The notes under the pieces were generated by a model. The model was not told the DNA's origin. It worked only from the letters and a program-made list of their open reading frames with translations, and searched no databases. The position numbers and the translations under genes were made by a program. Below, piece after piece: positions 51,491 to 64,000 of a DNA stretch of 64,000 nucleotides. Source of the stretch: Salinisphaeraceae bacterium (GTDB taxonomy: Bacteria > Pseudomonadota > Gammaproteobacteria > Nevskiales > Salinisphaeraceae); contig NYTH01000009.1 of assembly GCA_002683405.1 (NCBI GenBank), positions 62,001 through 126,000 of the forward strand, given 5' to 3'. How positions within the stretch are numbered: the stretch's first letter is position 1; each line of letters begins with the position of its first letter.

Positions 51491-52948
51491 TCACAGCGCG
51501 CGCGCCAGCAACTGCTGGTAGACCGACCGCGCGGCGCGCATCCGGGTGGAGTCGGGCTCGGCTTCGGGCGTCTTTTCCGACAACGTGAACGTCATGTCGT
51601 GGCCCTCGCGCCACTGGTCGTGCAGCCCGAGCCGCTTGAGCAGCTCGCACCAGGTGTCGCTGTCGTCGGCGCAGAGTCGCTCGTAGCTCAGGAAAATGGC
51701 GTCCCGCGGCGCCGCGCCGGCGAGCAGGTGCCGGTAGACGTGCGTCCACTGGTCGACCCAGTAGTCCAGCCCATCCGGGTCCAGATAGGCGGCCTCGTCG
51801 ACAAAGCCGTCATCGAAGCAGAAGGGCCGGCGGGTGGCGCCGAACTCGTGATGCGCCAGCCAGCCCATGTACTCCCCGGCGAAGTGGTCGTCTTCGTTGT
51901 CGCCCACAAAGCGCCGATGCTGATTGCGCAGCGACAGGGCCTGCTGCAGCGGGTCGCGAAACGGAATGATGATCTGCGCGCCCGGAAAGGCCTGCAGCAG
52001 CGCCGGCAGGCGCAGGATGTTGTTGTTGTTCTTCGATAGATAGCGCCGGCGGCGCGATGCGTCACCGCTGCGGATGATTGCGTCGGCGTAGCGGCGGAAC
52101 TTGTGCAGCACCTCGGCGGCAGGCGCATGCGGCCGGAGCCGATCCGGCAGCAGGTAATCGTCGCCGGCGAAGGTCTTCCAGAAGACCTCCTCCAGCGCCT
52201 CGGGGCTGTCGTAGTTCACGGCGATGCCGTCGCCGTGGGCCCGTTCTTCCAGCGCCTTGTCGCGCGCGCCCACGCCGGAAATCTTCCGCCACAGATTGGG
52301 CATGAGCACGAAGGGCATGTCGCGGTAGGTCAGCGAGCGAAACTGGCCGCTGGCGTACAGGCTGCGCATGAGGATGGTGGTGCCTGCCCGGGCCAGACCC
52401 GCAACGAACACGTGCGGTCTTTCCCGCGTGTCGGCCACCGTGGACTTTCCGCCCGCCGCCATTTCGATTTCAAAGCTCATTTCGCGCACGGCAGGGCTGG
52501 CGAGCGCCAGGCGGTGCAGCATCTTGTCGGTGGCGCTGTAGTCCTGATCACCTGTCTTCGCGGCCTTGCGCGGCGCTGATCGGGCAGGGCGATGGACCAG
52601 CCAGGCGTAGGCGGTGCCGATGGCGGTGCACAGCAGGATGCCCTGCCAGCTCGCCAGGAAATCCACCAGGTCGATTTGCAGCCAGCGCTGCGCGGCCAGA
52701 CCCAACAGCCAGATACCCGCACCGATGGCCGCCAGCGTCAGGGGGAGTCGCAGCGTGCCCTGCATCATGCGTCCGGAATAGGCGAGCAGCGCCTTTTCCT
52801 TCCAGTGGTCGGAAATGCCGGGGGCCATCACCACGTGCCGGGCTCTGTTGCTGGTCGACAGCAGCCGGGAGGCGGCCGGAATGAAACCGGATCGCGCCAC
52901 GACCTCTACAAAAAAGATGGTTGCGACCACCGCCAGGAGGATGTTCAT
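51491..52948 (-). CDS. Membrane-anchored sulfotransferase
   Basis: About 485 residues from ATG 52948, which has an excellent GGAGG 6 bases upstream; an in-frame extension to 53035 is less likely. Two or three N-terminal helices (about 1-20, 65-85 and 95-115) precede a sulfotransferase domain. The PAPS 5'-phosphosulfate loop is G-L-A-R-A-G-T-T-I-L (about 180-189), and the 3'-phosphate region is I-I-P-F-R-D-P-L-Q-Q-A-L-S (about 340-352). It would transfer sulfate from PAPS at the cytoplasmic face. The substrate is unknown; glycans, lipids and peptides are all possible. Confidence 0.8.
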   Translation of the reverse strand: MNILLAVVATIFFVEVVARSGFIPAASRLLSTSNRARHVVMAPGISDHWKEKALLAYSGRMMQGTLRLPLTLAAIGAGIWLLGLAAQRWLQIDLVDFLASWQGILLCTAIGTAYAWLVHRPARSAPRKAAKTGDQDYSATDKMLHRLALASPAVREMSFEIEMAAGGKSTVADTRERPHVFVAGLARAGTTILMRSLYASGQFRSLTYRDMPFVLMPNLWRKISGVGARDKALEERAHGDGIAVNYDSPEALEEVFWKTFAGDDYLLPDRLRPHAPAAEVLHKFRRYADAIIRSGDASRRRRYLSKNNNNILRLPALLQAFPGAQIIIPFRDPLQQALSLRNQHRRFVGDNEDDHFAGEYMGWLAHHEFGATRRPFCFDDGFVDEAAYLDPDGLDYWVDQWTHVYRHLLAGAAPRDAIFLSYERLCADDSDTWCELLKRLGLHDQWREGHDMTFTLSEKTPEAEPDSTRMRAARSVYQQLLARAL

Positions 52949-53186
52949 GCGGCGCCTCCACGACAGCACGATGGCGCGGCGGCGCGGGGCAAGGCAGTGG
53001 ACCGAGTGGGGGGAGACGTCCGTGTCATGAGGCACCCGACAATGTCGTTGAGCGGCGCAGATCGAGCGTCAACTCAAGCTGCGACCAATGTCCGGTCCCT
53101 CGCCGTCATTTTATTCCCGAAGCCGCATGAAAAGTCAAATGGCACTGTCTGTTTTTGGCGACCCGGGCGGCGTGCCTATCGCAACG

Positions 53187-54383
53187 TCAGACAACCTGGC
53201 CGGCGGCGTGGCCGCACGCCCAGGCCCACTGGAAGTTGTAGCCGCCCAGATGGCCGGTCACGTCCAGCACCTCGCCAATGAAATACAGCCCCGGCAGGCG
53301 GCGCGACTCGAAGCTGGACGAGGACACCTCGTCGACGTTCACCCCGCCCAGCGTGACTTCGGCGGTGCGATAGCCCTCCGTGCCGTTGGGCCTGAAAGCC
53401 CAGGCCCGCAGCTGATTGGCCACGGCCAGTAGTTGCGCTTCGCTGAACTGCTTCAGCGGACGACTGCCGGCGCCGAGTTCACATAGCCGGTTTGCCAGCC
53501 GTTTCGGCAGGACTTCGGCGAGCACGGTGTTTAGCTGCGCGTCGGGCCGGGCGTCGCGGCGTGCGAGCAGCCAGCCCGCCGCGTCTTGCCCCGGCAGCAG
53601 ATCAACCGCGACCGCGGCGCCCGGCTGCCAATAGGAGGAGTGCTGCAGCACGCTGGGGCCGCTGATGCCGCGATGGGTAAACAGCAGGCCGCTGTCGAAG
53701 CGGTGCCCGCCGGCCTCGGTGGCGGCCGGTAGCGCCAGGCCGGACAGGTCGGCGTATTTCTTCAGCTCATCGTCGTCGAAGGTGAACGGCACGAGCCCGG
53801 CCCGGGTGGGCTTGATGGTGTGGCCGAACTGTCGCGCCAGGTCATAGCCGAGGCCGCTGGCGCCCATCTTCGGAATGGACAACCCGCCGGTGGCCACCAC
53901 GAGGGCGCCGGCCGTGACCGATCCGCGCGCCGTGTCCACGCTGAAGCCCGGCTCGAGGGCCTGCACTTCGCCCACGCCCGCGCGCGTTTCGATGCGCACC
54001 TTCGCGGCATCGCATTCGGCCTGGAGCATGGCCACGATCTGCTTGGACGACTCGTCGCAGAACAGCTGCCCCAGCTCTTTTTCATGCCAGGCGATGCCAT
54101 GCCGCTCGACCAGCGCAATGAAGTCCCACTGGGTATAGCGAGCCAGGGCGGATTTGCAGAAATGCGGGTTGGCCGAGAGGAAATTCTCCGGCTGCACGTC
54201 CAGATTGGTGAAATTGCAGCGGCCGCCGCCGGACATCAGGATTTTCTTGCCGATGCGGTTGCTGCCCTCCAGCACCAGCACCCGCCGCCCGCGTTTGCCC
54301 GCCTGGATGGCGCACATCAGCCCGGCAGCGCCGCCGCCGAGCACGATCACGTCGTACTGCGCTTGATTCGAATGATCAGGCAT
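53187..54383 (-). CDS. YhiN/HI0933-family FAD-dependent oxidoreductase
   Basis: This 398-residue flavoprotein starts at ATG 54383 (M-P-D-H-S-N). The FAD motif G-G-G-A-A-G-L-M is at about 16-23, the hallmark G-G-G-R-C-N-F-T-N at about 58-66, and the C-terminal G-E-V-L-D-V-T-G-H-L-G-G-Y-N at about 370-383. The family is widespread; some members reduce bile-acid intermediates (BaiN), but most have no known substrate. It is divergent from the metal-efflux operon. The 238-bp gap to the sulfotransferase start (52949-53186) shows no gene. Confidence 0.9.
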   Translation of the reverse strand: MPDHSNQAQYDVIVLGGGAAGLMCAIQAGKRGRRVLVLEGSNRIGKKILMSGGGRCNFTNLDVQPENFLSANPHFCKSALARYTQWDFIALVERHGIAWHEKELGQLFCDESSKQIVAMLQAECDAAKVRIETRAGVGEVQALEPGFSVDTARGSVTAGALVVATGGLSIPKMGASGLGYDLARQFGHTIKPTRAGLVPFTFDDDELKKYADLSGLALPAATEAGGHRFDSGLLFTHRGISGPSVLQHSSYWQPGAAVAVDLLPGQDAAGWLLARRDARPDAQLNTVLAEVLPKRLANRLCELGAGSRPLKQFSEAQLLAVANQLRAWAFRPNGTEGYRTAEVTLGGVNVDEVSSSSFESRRLPGLYFIGEVLDVTGHLGGYNFQWAWACGHAAGQVV

Positions 54384-54474
54384 GGATTGTCGGAGCAATA
54401 CAGGGGCGCCGCGGGGCCCGTCGGGATTTGACGCTGTCGCCACGGCCGGGTTTAACTGCCGCTCTGATTCTCGC

Positions 54475-54852
54475 ATGCAAGGCGCCTTTACATTGCGTCA
54501 AACCCGCCGACAACCGCGCGCGCAGCTGCTGGGCAGGCTGATCCTGCCGCTGTTGCTGTGGGCGCAGATTGCCTGCGCGGTGCCTCAGGTCCATGACCAC
54601 ATCGACGCGGGCGCGGGTATAACGCATGCCGAGACGGGTGAGCACGTGCTGGTCGTGCCGGATTCGACGCACCAGGGCGAGGACGGCAGCGAACACGAGC
54701 TGCGCCTGCACACCTGCGGCGCCCACGTCATGGGTCTGCCGGTTGCCGTGCCGCAAATCAGCACGCCCACCCCCGCTTTCGTCACCGCGTTCGCCGCACC
54801 GCACGCGCCGGCCGTTTTCCACGAGCGGCTGCTGAGACCGCCCATAGGCTGA
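54475..54852 (+). CDS. Small His/Cys-containing exported protein heading the metal-efflux operon
   Basis: About 125 residues from ATG 54475; an upstream in-frame start at 54382 would overlap the divergent flavoprotein gene and is rejected. A signal peptide (about 18-38) is followed by a His-rich segment H-D-H-I-D-A-G-A-G-I-T-H (about 43-54) and H-E-L-R-L-H-T-C-G-A-H-V (about 75-86). The position right before czcC suggests a small periplasmic metal-binding or sensing protein such as CzcI, but I cannot show homology. Confidence 0.6.
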   Translation: MQGAFTLRQTRRQPRAQLLGRLILPLLLWAQIACAVPQVHDHIDAGAGITHAETGEHVLVVPDSTHQGEDGSEHELRLHTCGAHVMGLPVAVPQISTPTPAFVTAFAAPHAPAVFHERLLRPPIG

Positions 54853-54910
54853 ATTCTCCCGTCCGATCTGTCGCGCTCGCGCGGCAGCCGTCGTCCTGCC
54901 GGAGAATTCC

Positions 54911-56181
54911 ATGTTCCGACTACCCCTGCTGGCCGCAGCCTGCCTGGCTGCGCCCATGCTGAAGGTGGCGGCGTTCGCGTCGCCGCCGCCCGACACGCCC
55001 GTTCGATCGTTGACGCTGACTCAGGCGCTGTCGATCACCCGACAATCACAGCCCGCCCTGCAGGCGCTGGAGCGTGAGCTCCAGGTACTCGATCGCCGGG
55101 TGCGCCTGGCGGGACAGGCCCCGCCAGTAACCGCCGGGCTGGAGCTGGAGAACATCGCCGGCGAGGGCGAGCGGCGCGGTTTTCGCGGCGCCGAACTCAC
55201 GCTGAGCCTGTCTACCTCGCTTGAACTGGGCGGCAAGGCCGCGCGGCGGGCCGAGGTGGCCGGGTCCGAAAACGACCTGCGGCGCGTGGAACTGGCGCAG
55301 CAGCGCCGCGACCATTTGGCGGATACCGCCCAGCATTTTATCGAGGCCGCGGTGGCCCGCGCGCGAATTCGTCAGGCCGAACGCGTGCTGAAGCTGGCCG
55401 AGGCCACGCTCCAGGCCAGCCAGCGCCGCGCCGACGCCGGGGCGGCGCCGCGCACCGAACTGCAGCGCGCCCGGCTGCGGACGCAGGAGGCCCGCCTGTC
55501 GCTGCGGCTGGCTCGCCAGTCCGCCGATTCGGCCGCGCGGGCGCTGGCACTGTCCATGGGGCGGCCTGATCTGCACGTTCGTGTGGACGCGCAGGTCCTG
55601 AAGCTGCCCGCGCTGGTGTCTCTATCCGAGCTGCTCGACCGGCTTGACCGCGTGGCGGCGATACGCTCTGGCGATGCCCGACTGCGCCTCGCCGAAGCCG
55701 AACTGCGGCTGGCGCGGGCATCGGCGCGGCCGGACATCAGCCTGAGCGGCGGGGTCCGCCGCTTCGAGGGCAGCGACGATGAAGTGCTCGTGGCCGGCCT
55801 ATCCATTCCGCTCGGCGCCCGCGAGCGGGCCGAACCCGAACGCGCGTTGGCGATCGGCGAACAGGCGGCTGCTCGCGCGGCGCGGCAGGCGGCGGAATAC
55901 CGGGTGCGGGCGCTGATTACGCAGGCCTGGTATCGGTTGACGGCCTATCGCGAGGAAGTCGAAACGTTGCGGGGTGCCCTGCAGGCCGAGGCCGACGCGG
56001 TGGTAAAGGCGACCGCGAAAGGCTACCGCGCCGGCCGCTACAGCCTGCTGCAGCTCAACGCCGCCCAAGCCGACGCCCTCCAGATTGCCCGGCGCAGCCT
56101 CGATGCCGCGGCCGGTTTTCACAAGACCCTTATCGAAATCGAGCGTCTGGTCGGCAGCCGGGCGGTCGGGGAGTCCGAATC

Positions 56182-56185
<4 letters not shown>
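54911..56185 (+). CDS. czcC: TolC-family outer-membrane efflux protein (CzcC-like)
   Basis: The 424-residue protein has a signal peptide of about 24 residues. Two repeated helical hairpin halves are typical of TolC family: L-T-L-T-Q-A-L-S-I-T-R-Q-S-Q-P-A-L near 36-52, and the corresponding S-E-L-L-D-R-L-D-R-V-A-A in the second half. It is the outer-membrane exit duct of the RND pump encoded next to it and overlaps the adaptor gene start by 4 bases. Confidence 0.9.
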
Positions 56186-60295
<4,110 letters not shown>

Positions 60296-60448
60296 CGGTG
60301 GCGGATGTTGCTCCCGCGAGCAGTTGCCTCTCCGGGCGGCACGAGCGCGGCGGTCGAACGTAGCCTGGTCAGAAGTGTCTGAATGGTCGCGCCAGCATCT
60401 GTTACAAGGCATGGCTGCCGGCTTTTTTGAACAAGGCTGAACACATCC

Positions 60449-62206
60449 ATGGTTACGAGAAGAGAGCTACTCCTGTCCGGCGCCGCTACGGGAGCAGCGC
60501 TTGCCAGCCAGGGCCTGTTGCCGGCCTGGGCGCGCAGCGCGCGGCCGGAGGCGCTGGCCGGATTGCGCGAGGTCTCCGGCTCCACGTTTGATCTGGAAAT
60601 AGCGCGGAGCCGAGTGAGCATAGATGGCCGCGCCGGAAACGGTATTACCGTCAACGGCAGCTTGCCCGCGCCGCTGCTGCGCTGGCGGGAAGGTGATGAT
60701 CTGACGCTGCGGGTTACCAATCGGCTGGACGAAGACAGCTCGATCCACTGGCACGGCATTCTGCTGCCGTTTCAGATGGACGGTGTGCCGGGGGTGACTT
60801 TCCCGGGTATTCGGCCGGGCGAAACCTTTACCTACCGCTTTGCGCTGCGTCAGGCCGGCACCTACTGGTATCACAGTCATTCCAACCTGCAGGAACAGCT
60901 GGGGCATTACGGCCCGATCATCATCGACCCGGCTGGTCCGGACCCGGTGGGCTACGACCGCGAACACGTACTGGTGCTGTCGGACTGGACGTTCATGGAT
61001 CCGCACCATCTGTTCGCCAAGCTCAAGAAGAAAGGCCACAGCCTGAACTTCCAGAAACGCACTGTGGCCGACCTTGTCGACGACGTGGCGCAGCAGGGCC
61101 TGGCGAGCGTGGCGAGTGAGCGTTTGAGGTGGGGCCGCATGCGCATGAGTGCCACCGATATCGCCGACGTGACGGGCGCCACTTATGCCTATCTGGTCAA
61201 CGGTCACGGCCCCGCCGACAACTGGACCGGCCTGTTCGAGCCCGGCCAGCGCGTGCGGCTACGCGTCATCAATGCCTCCGCCATGTCGTTTTTCAACGTC
61301 CGCATTCCCGGATTGCCCATGACCGTGGTGCAGGCCGACGGGCTGAACGTGCAGCCCGTCGAGACGGATGAGTTCCAGATCGGCGTGGCTGAAACCTATG
61401 ACGTGGTGGTGCGGCCCGAGCAAGCACGCGCCTTTAGCATCATGTGCGAGGCCATGGACCGCAGCGGTTATGCCCGGGCCACGCTGGCGCCTCGCCCAGG
61501 CATGCAGGCGGCCGTGCCATCGTTACGCGAGCGACCCCTGCTGTCGATGAAAGATATGGGTATGGCGCATCACGGCCACTCGGGTCACGGCGCAGCGGCG
61601 CCGGATGATAGGGGTATGGACCACGGGGCGATGGGGCACGACTCAAAGGCTATGGCCGATGCCATGCAGGCCCACGATCACCCGGCGGGTCCGGGCGTGG
61701 CCAATCTCGCCATGCATCCGACCAGCCGTCTTGACGAGCCCGGCGCCGGCCTCGAAGACCTACAGCATCGAGCATTGACCTACTCGCAACTCAGAAGTCT
61801 GGAGCGCAATCCCGACCTGCGCCCGCCTGGCCGGACCATGGAGCTTCATCTGACCAGCAACATGGAACGCTACATGTGGTCGTTTGACGGGCTGCAGTTC
61901 TCGGCGGTCGACGGCCCCATCGTGTTCCACGAGGGTGAGCGACTGCGCATGACGCTGGTCAACGACACCATGATGGCGCATCCCATCCATCTGCACGGGA
62001 TGTTCTTTCAACTGGTCAACGGCGGGGGCGATCACAAGCCCAGCAAGCACACGATCATCGTCAAGCCGGGCGAAAAGCTCGCGATCGACGTAACCGCCGA
62101 CGCTGTGGGCGACTGGGCGTTTCATTGCCATCTGCTCTATCACATGCACGCGGGCATGTTTCAGGTGGTGTCCGTGCGGGAATCGCCGCAGCGGAGCTCG
62201 GCATGA
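60449..62206 (+). CDS. copA: Multicopper oxidase CopA (copper resistance)
   Basis: The 585-residue periplasmic oxidase has a twin-arginine signal (T-R-R-E-L-L-L-S-G-A at 3-12). Copper sites are H-W-H-G (about 109-112), W-Y-H-S-H (about 148-152), H-P-I-H-L-H-G (about 512-518) and H-C-H-L-L-Y-H-M-H-A-G-M-F near the C-terminus. A Met/His-rich insert (M-K-D-M-G-M-A-H-H-G-H and following, about 368-415) can bind extra copper. It oxidises Cu(I) to less toxic Cu(II). It shares ATGA with copB. The 153-bp gap after czcA (60296-60448) could hold its own promoter. Confidence 0.95.
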   Translation: MVTRRELLLSGAATGAALASQGLLPAWARSARPEALAGLREVSGSTFDLEIARSRVSIDGRAGNGITVNGSLPAPLLRWREGDDLTLRVTNRLDEDSSIHWHGILLPFQMDGVPGVTFPGIRPGETFTYRFALRQAGTYWYHSHSNLQEQLGHYGPIIIDPAGPDPVGYDREHVLVLSDWTFMDPHHLFAKLKKKGHSLNFQKRTVADLVDDVAQQGLASVASERLRWGRMRMSATDIADVTGATYAYLVNGHGPADNWTGLFEPGQRVRLRVINASAMSFFNVRIPGLPMTVVQADGLNVQPVETDEFQIGVAETYDVVVRPEQARAFSIMCEAMDRSGYARATLAPRPGMQAAVPSLRERPLLSMKDMGMAHHGHSGHGAAAPDDRGMDHGAMGHDSKAMADAMQAHDHPAGPGVANLAMHPTSRLDEPGAGLEDLQHRALTYSQLRSLERNPDLRPPGRTMELHLTSNMERYMWSFDGLQFSAVDGPIVFHEGERLRMTLVNDTMMAHPIHLHGMFFQLVNGGGDHKPSKHTIIVKPGEKLAIDVTADAVGDWAFHCHLLYHMHAGMFQVVSVRESPQRSSA

Positions 62207-62970
62207 TCCGCTGTCTGGCCGCCGCGATGTTGCTGCTGTTTGCGACCACCTCGCCGGCGCAGCACGCAGCCGACGAATATTTCGATTCACAGGCCATGGC
62301 CCAGGCCCGTAGCGATCTGAAGCAGCACATGGGCGGTCAGGCGCTGGGCATGCTCGACGTGCATCGGCTGGAGTATCAGTCGAACGACGGCGAGGGCCTG
62401 TATGTGCTGGATGGCAGCGCCTGGTGGGGCGGCGATATCAACCGGTTCAAGTTCACGGCCGAGGCCGAGTACCTGGCCGCGGAAGACGCGTTCGAGGAGT
62501 TGGAACTGCAGGCGCTGTACAGCCGGGCCGTGTCGACGTTCTTCAACGTGAATCTGGGCGTGCGTCGCGATGTTCGGCCACAGCCAGGCCGCAGCTTCGC
62601 CGTGGTCGGCCTGGAAGGGGTAGCGCCCTATCTGTTCGAGCTGGACGCTCAGGTGTTTGCCAGCGACGACGGCGACCTGTCCGCTCGCCTGGAGGCTGAA
62701 TATGAAATCCTGCTGTCGCAGCGGCTGATCCTGCAGCCGCGTACGGAGATTGACGTCGCGGCACATGAAGTTTCCGAGCTGGGTATCGGTACCGGATTGA
62801 ATACCGTGGAGGCCGGCCTGCGCCTGCGATACGAAATCGCCCGCGAATTCGCGCCCTACATCGGCGTGGCGTGGAAACGTAAATTCGGCGAAACCGAAGA
62901 CTTTGCTCGGGACGAGGGCGAGACCGTCTCCTCGACATCTCTGGTGGCGGGCGTTCGTGTCTGGTTCTAG
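62203..62970 (+). CDS. copB: Copper resistance outer-membrane protein CopB
   Basis: The 255-residue protein starts at ATG 62203, overlapping the copA stop by 4 bases, and has a signal peptide of about 20 residues. The barrel domain includes W-W-G-G-D-I-N-R-F (about 74-82), A-L-Y-S-R-A-V-S-T-F-F, R-L-I-L-Q-P-R-T-E-I and the terminal V-A-G-V-R-V-W-F. It lacks the long Met-rich N-terminal extension of plasmid CopB, making it the short form. It works with CopA in copper tolerance. Confidence 0.92.
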   Translation: MIRCLAAAMLLLFATTSPAQHAADEYFDSQAMAQARSDLKQHMGGQALGMLDVHRLEYQSNDGEGLYVLDGSAWWGGDINRFKFTAEAEYLAAEDAFEELELQALYSRAVSTFFNVNLGVRRDVRPQPGRSFAVVGLEGVAPYLFELDAQVFASDDGDLSARLEAEYEILLSQRLILQPRTEIDVAAHEVSELGIGTGLNTVEAGLRLRYEIAREFAPYIGVAWKRKFGETEDFARDEGETVSSTSLVAGVRVWF

Positions 62971-63009
62971 CCCGGATATTTCACGGGGCGTTTGACGCGG
63001 GCGCGCAAA

Positions 63010-63031
63010 TTATTGATACGAATGAGAATAA
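63010..63031. promoter_or_regulatory. Orphan Fur-like AT-rich palindrome
   Basis: TTATT (63010-63014) and AATAA (63027-63031) bracket GATACGAATGAG, reminiscent of Fur boxes elsewhere in this window. No iron gene follows; the 250-bp gap between copB and tetR contains no convincing ORF. A small perfect CCTAGC-TACG-GCTAGG hairpin lies at 63135-63150. Confidence 0.3.
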
Positions 63032-63223
63032 AGCCAGTTCTAGGGGCATTTTGGTCGGTACAGCTTGGATTCTGCGCCAATCTATCGCGGTGCCTTGCGT
63101 TTCTCGCCGCGTATCGCTTGCCTTTCACGCAAACCCTAGCTACGGCTAGGATTGGCGTTCCAAGACCGCGCGCTACTTGCTGCGAATTCGCAATTCACTC
63201 GCGATCCCCATGAGATATCCGGG

Positions 63224-63838
63224 CTAGCCGGTCACTGCGTCGCTGGGGCGGCTCAGCAGAAGGTTCACTGACTGGGCCGCAAATGTCTGCAGGGTTCTCC
63301 GGCCGGCCCCCGCTCGTGCGCGAATGGACAGGCTGTGCTGGATGGCCTGGGCCAGGGCGGCAAGGGCGCGCGGGTCGGCGTCCTCGGGGATCTGGCCTTC
63401 GGCCTGGGCCTGTTCGAAGCGCTGTGTGAACGCATCGTCCAGCAGGCGTATGGCGCCCATGATCTCGTCGCGAATATCGCTGTGCTCGCTGGCCTCGGGG
63501 GCGGCCGTGCAGAAATACAGGCAGCCGAGCGGCTCGGGGGCATCGAAGTACACGTCCAGCGCGCCATAGTAGTAAGCCTTCAGGGCTTCAGCCAGGTCTG
63601 CATGGTTGTGGAGTTGGCTCAGCGAGTGCTCACCCATGCGGTCGGAAAATCGCGCCATGGCGCGCCGGAATATCGACTTCTTGTTGCCGAAGGCGTTGTA
63701 CAGGCTGGGCCGGTTCATGCCGGTGGCCCTGGCCAGCTCATCCAGCGAGGTGCCCGCATAGCCCTGCGCCCAGAACAACCGCATGGCGGCTTCCAGTGCG
63801 GTGTTCTCGTCGTATTGTCTGGGTCTGCCTCGAGGCAT
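63224..63838 (-). CDS. TetR family transcriptional regulator
   Basis: About 204 residues from ATG 63838 (M-P-R-G-R-P-R-Q-Y); longer in-frame starts are rejected because they would cover the promoter region. The TetR DNA-binding domain is at about 10-56: A-A-M-R-L-F-W-A-Q-G-Y-A-G-T-S and A-R-A-T-G-M-N-R-P-S-L-Y-N-A-F-G-N-K. An effector domain contains G-C-L-Y-F-C-T-A-A-P-E-A-S (about 105-117). It is divergent from the probable glutathione S-transferase gene and is likely its repressor. Confidence 0.9.
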   Translation of the reverse strand: MPRGRPRQYDENTALEAAMRLFWAQGYAGTSLDELARATGMNRPSLYNAFGNKKSIFRRAMARFSDRMGEHSLSQLHNHADLAEALKAYYYGALDVYFDAPEPLGCLYFCTAAPEASEHSDIRDEIMGAIRLLDDAFTQRFEQAQAEGQIPEDADPRALAALAQAIQHSLSIRARAGAGRRTLQTFAAQSVNLLLSRPSDAVTG

Positions 63839-63839
63839 A

Positions 63840-63894
63840 TTTGTAACGTCTTGCACAAAAATAAATATGCAAATATTATGCGGCACGTTACAAA
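63840..63894. promoter_or_regulatory. Perfect 10-bp inverted repeat between tetR and the GST gene
   Basis: TTTGTAACGT (63840-63849) and ACGTTACAAA (63885-63894) are exact reverse complements separated by 35 AT-rich bases. The left arm begins 2 bases from the tetR start codon. This may be two half-operators or two weak sites for TetR, covering both divergent promoters. Confidence 0.6.
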
Positions 63895-63911
63895 AATAAG
63901 CGAGGCCAATC

Positions 63912-64000
63912 ATGGCCATTGTCGACAATCCGAAAAGCCCGCTCATTGCGAAACTGGAGGGTGTGCATCTCTGGCATTTCGAGGGGGCCCCCTGCGCCCA
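63912..64000 (+). CDS. Probable glutathione S-transferase family protein (5' end only)
   Basis: Only 29 full codons are in the window. The L-E-G-V-H-L-W-H-F-E-G-A-P-C-A segment resembles the thioredoxin-like N-terminal domain of glutathione S-transferases (strand, then a G-A-P-C-A active-site start). The start at ATG 63912 has GCGAGG about 8 bases upstream. The assignment rests on a short stretch. Confidence 0.5.
   Translation, partial: MAIVDNPKSPLIAKLEGVHLWHFEGAPCA

Noticed and set aside
62992-63213. 73-codon plus-strand ORF after copB
   Set aside because: Codon use is unlike the neighbours, there is no ribosome-binding site, and it covers the Fur-like palindrome and a hairpin.

Overview
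This 64 kb window is a stretch of GC-rich, gene-dense bacterial chromosome, almost certainly from a gammaproteobacterium. The support is OpgG/OpgH glucan synthesis, a Uup-type ABC-F protein, ExbB-ExbD-ExbD-TonB energy transduction with two TonB-dependent receptors, a CzcCBA-type RND pump joined to CopAB, and REP-like palindromes. I cannot assign a genus. There are no rRNA, tRNA or CRISPR features and no prophage or insertion sequence that I can support.

Layout. 1-3051: a TetR regulator (running off the left edge), REP-like palindromes, a pair of near-identical palindromic operators, and an SDR dehydrogenase plus Baeyer-Villiger-type monooxygenase operon; the monooxygenase carries a 5-bp tandem duplication that shifts its last ~45 codons. 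3262-4275: a TAT-lipoprotein with a ferritin-like domain. 4456-10681: an iron-uptake operon (Fur-like box, STN-type siderophore receptor, DUF3649, PepSY and DUF3325 membrane proteins, a DUF6607-like exported protein and a small membrane protein). 10703-13835: PhoD-like phosphatase and a secreted lipase lipoprotein, both on the minus strand.

14220-26620 is accessory and defence-rich. A four-gene minus-strand operon reads hsdR-hsdS-(PrrC-like AAA ATPase/anticodon nuclease)-hsdM with tight overlaps. It is followed by a frameshifted Mrr-like restriction endonuclease, a Phd/VapC toxin-antitoxin pair, prpD, and a Xre/RES toxin-antitoxin pair. 26726-32531 is a second iron block: tonB, two exbD, exbB, a PepSY protein and a second TonB-dependent receptor, with two Fur-like boxes.

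32629-41747: a DesK/NarX-type histidine kinase and a NarL-type response regulator converge with a 71-bp overlap. The regulator gene is divergent from a ~2000-residue lipoprotein. That lipoprotein has Ig-like repeats, many calcium-binding DxDxDG repeats, and a Ser/Thr-rich central segment laid out like the membrane-inserting domain of binary-toxin B components. Its ~300-bp leader folds, by eye, into a three-way junction, a second hairpin, and a hairpin abutting the start codon.

41933-53000: uup, a secreted protein with a duplicated two-domain unit, opgG-opgH, and a minus-strand trio (small membrane protein, arylsulfotransferase-like protein, membrane-anchored sulfotransferase). 53187-62970: a YhiN-like flavoprotein, then a divergent metal-efflux block (small His-rich exported protein, CzcC, CzcB, CzcA, CopA, CopB). 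The window ends with a TetR regulator divergent from the start of a probable glutathione S-transferase gene, separated by a perfect 10-bp inverted repeat.
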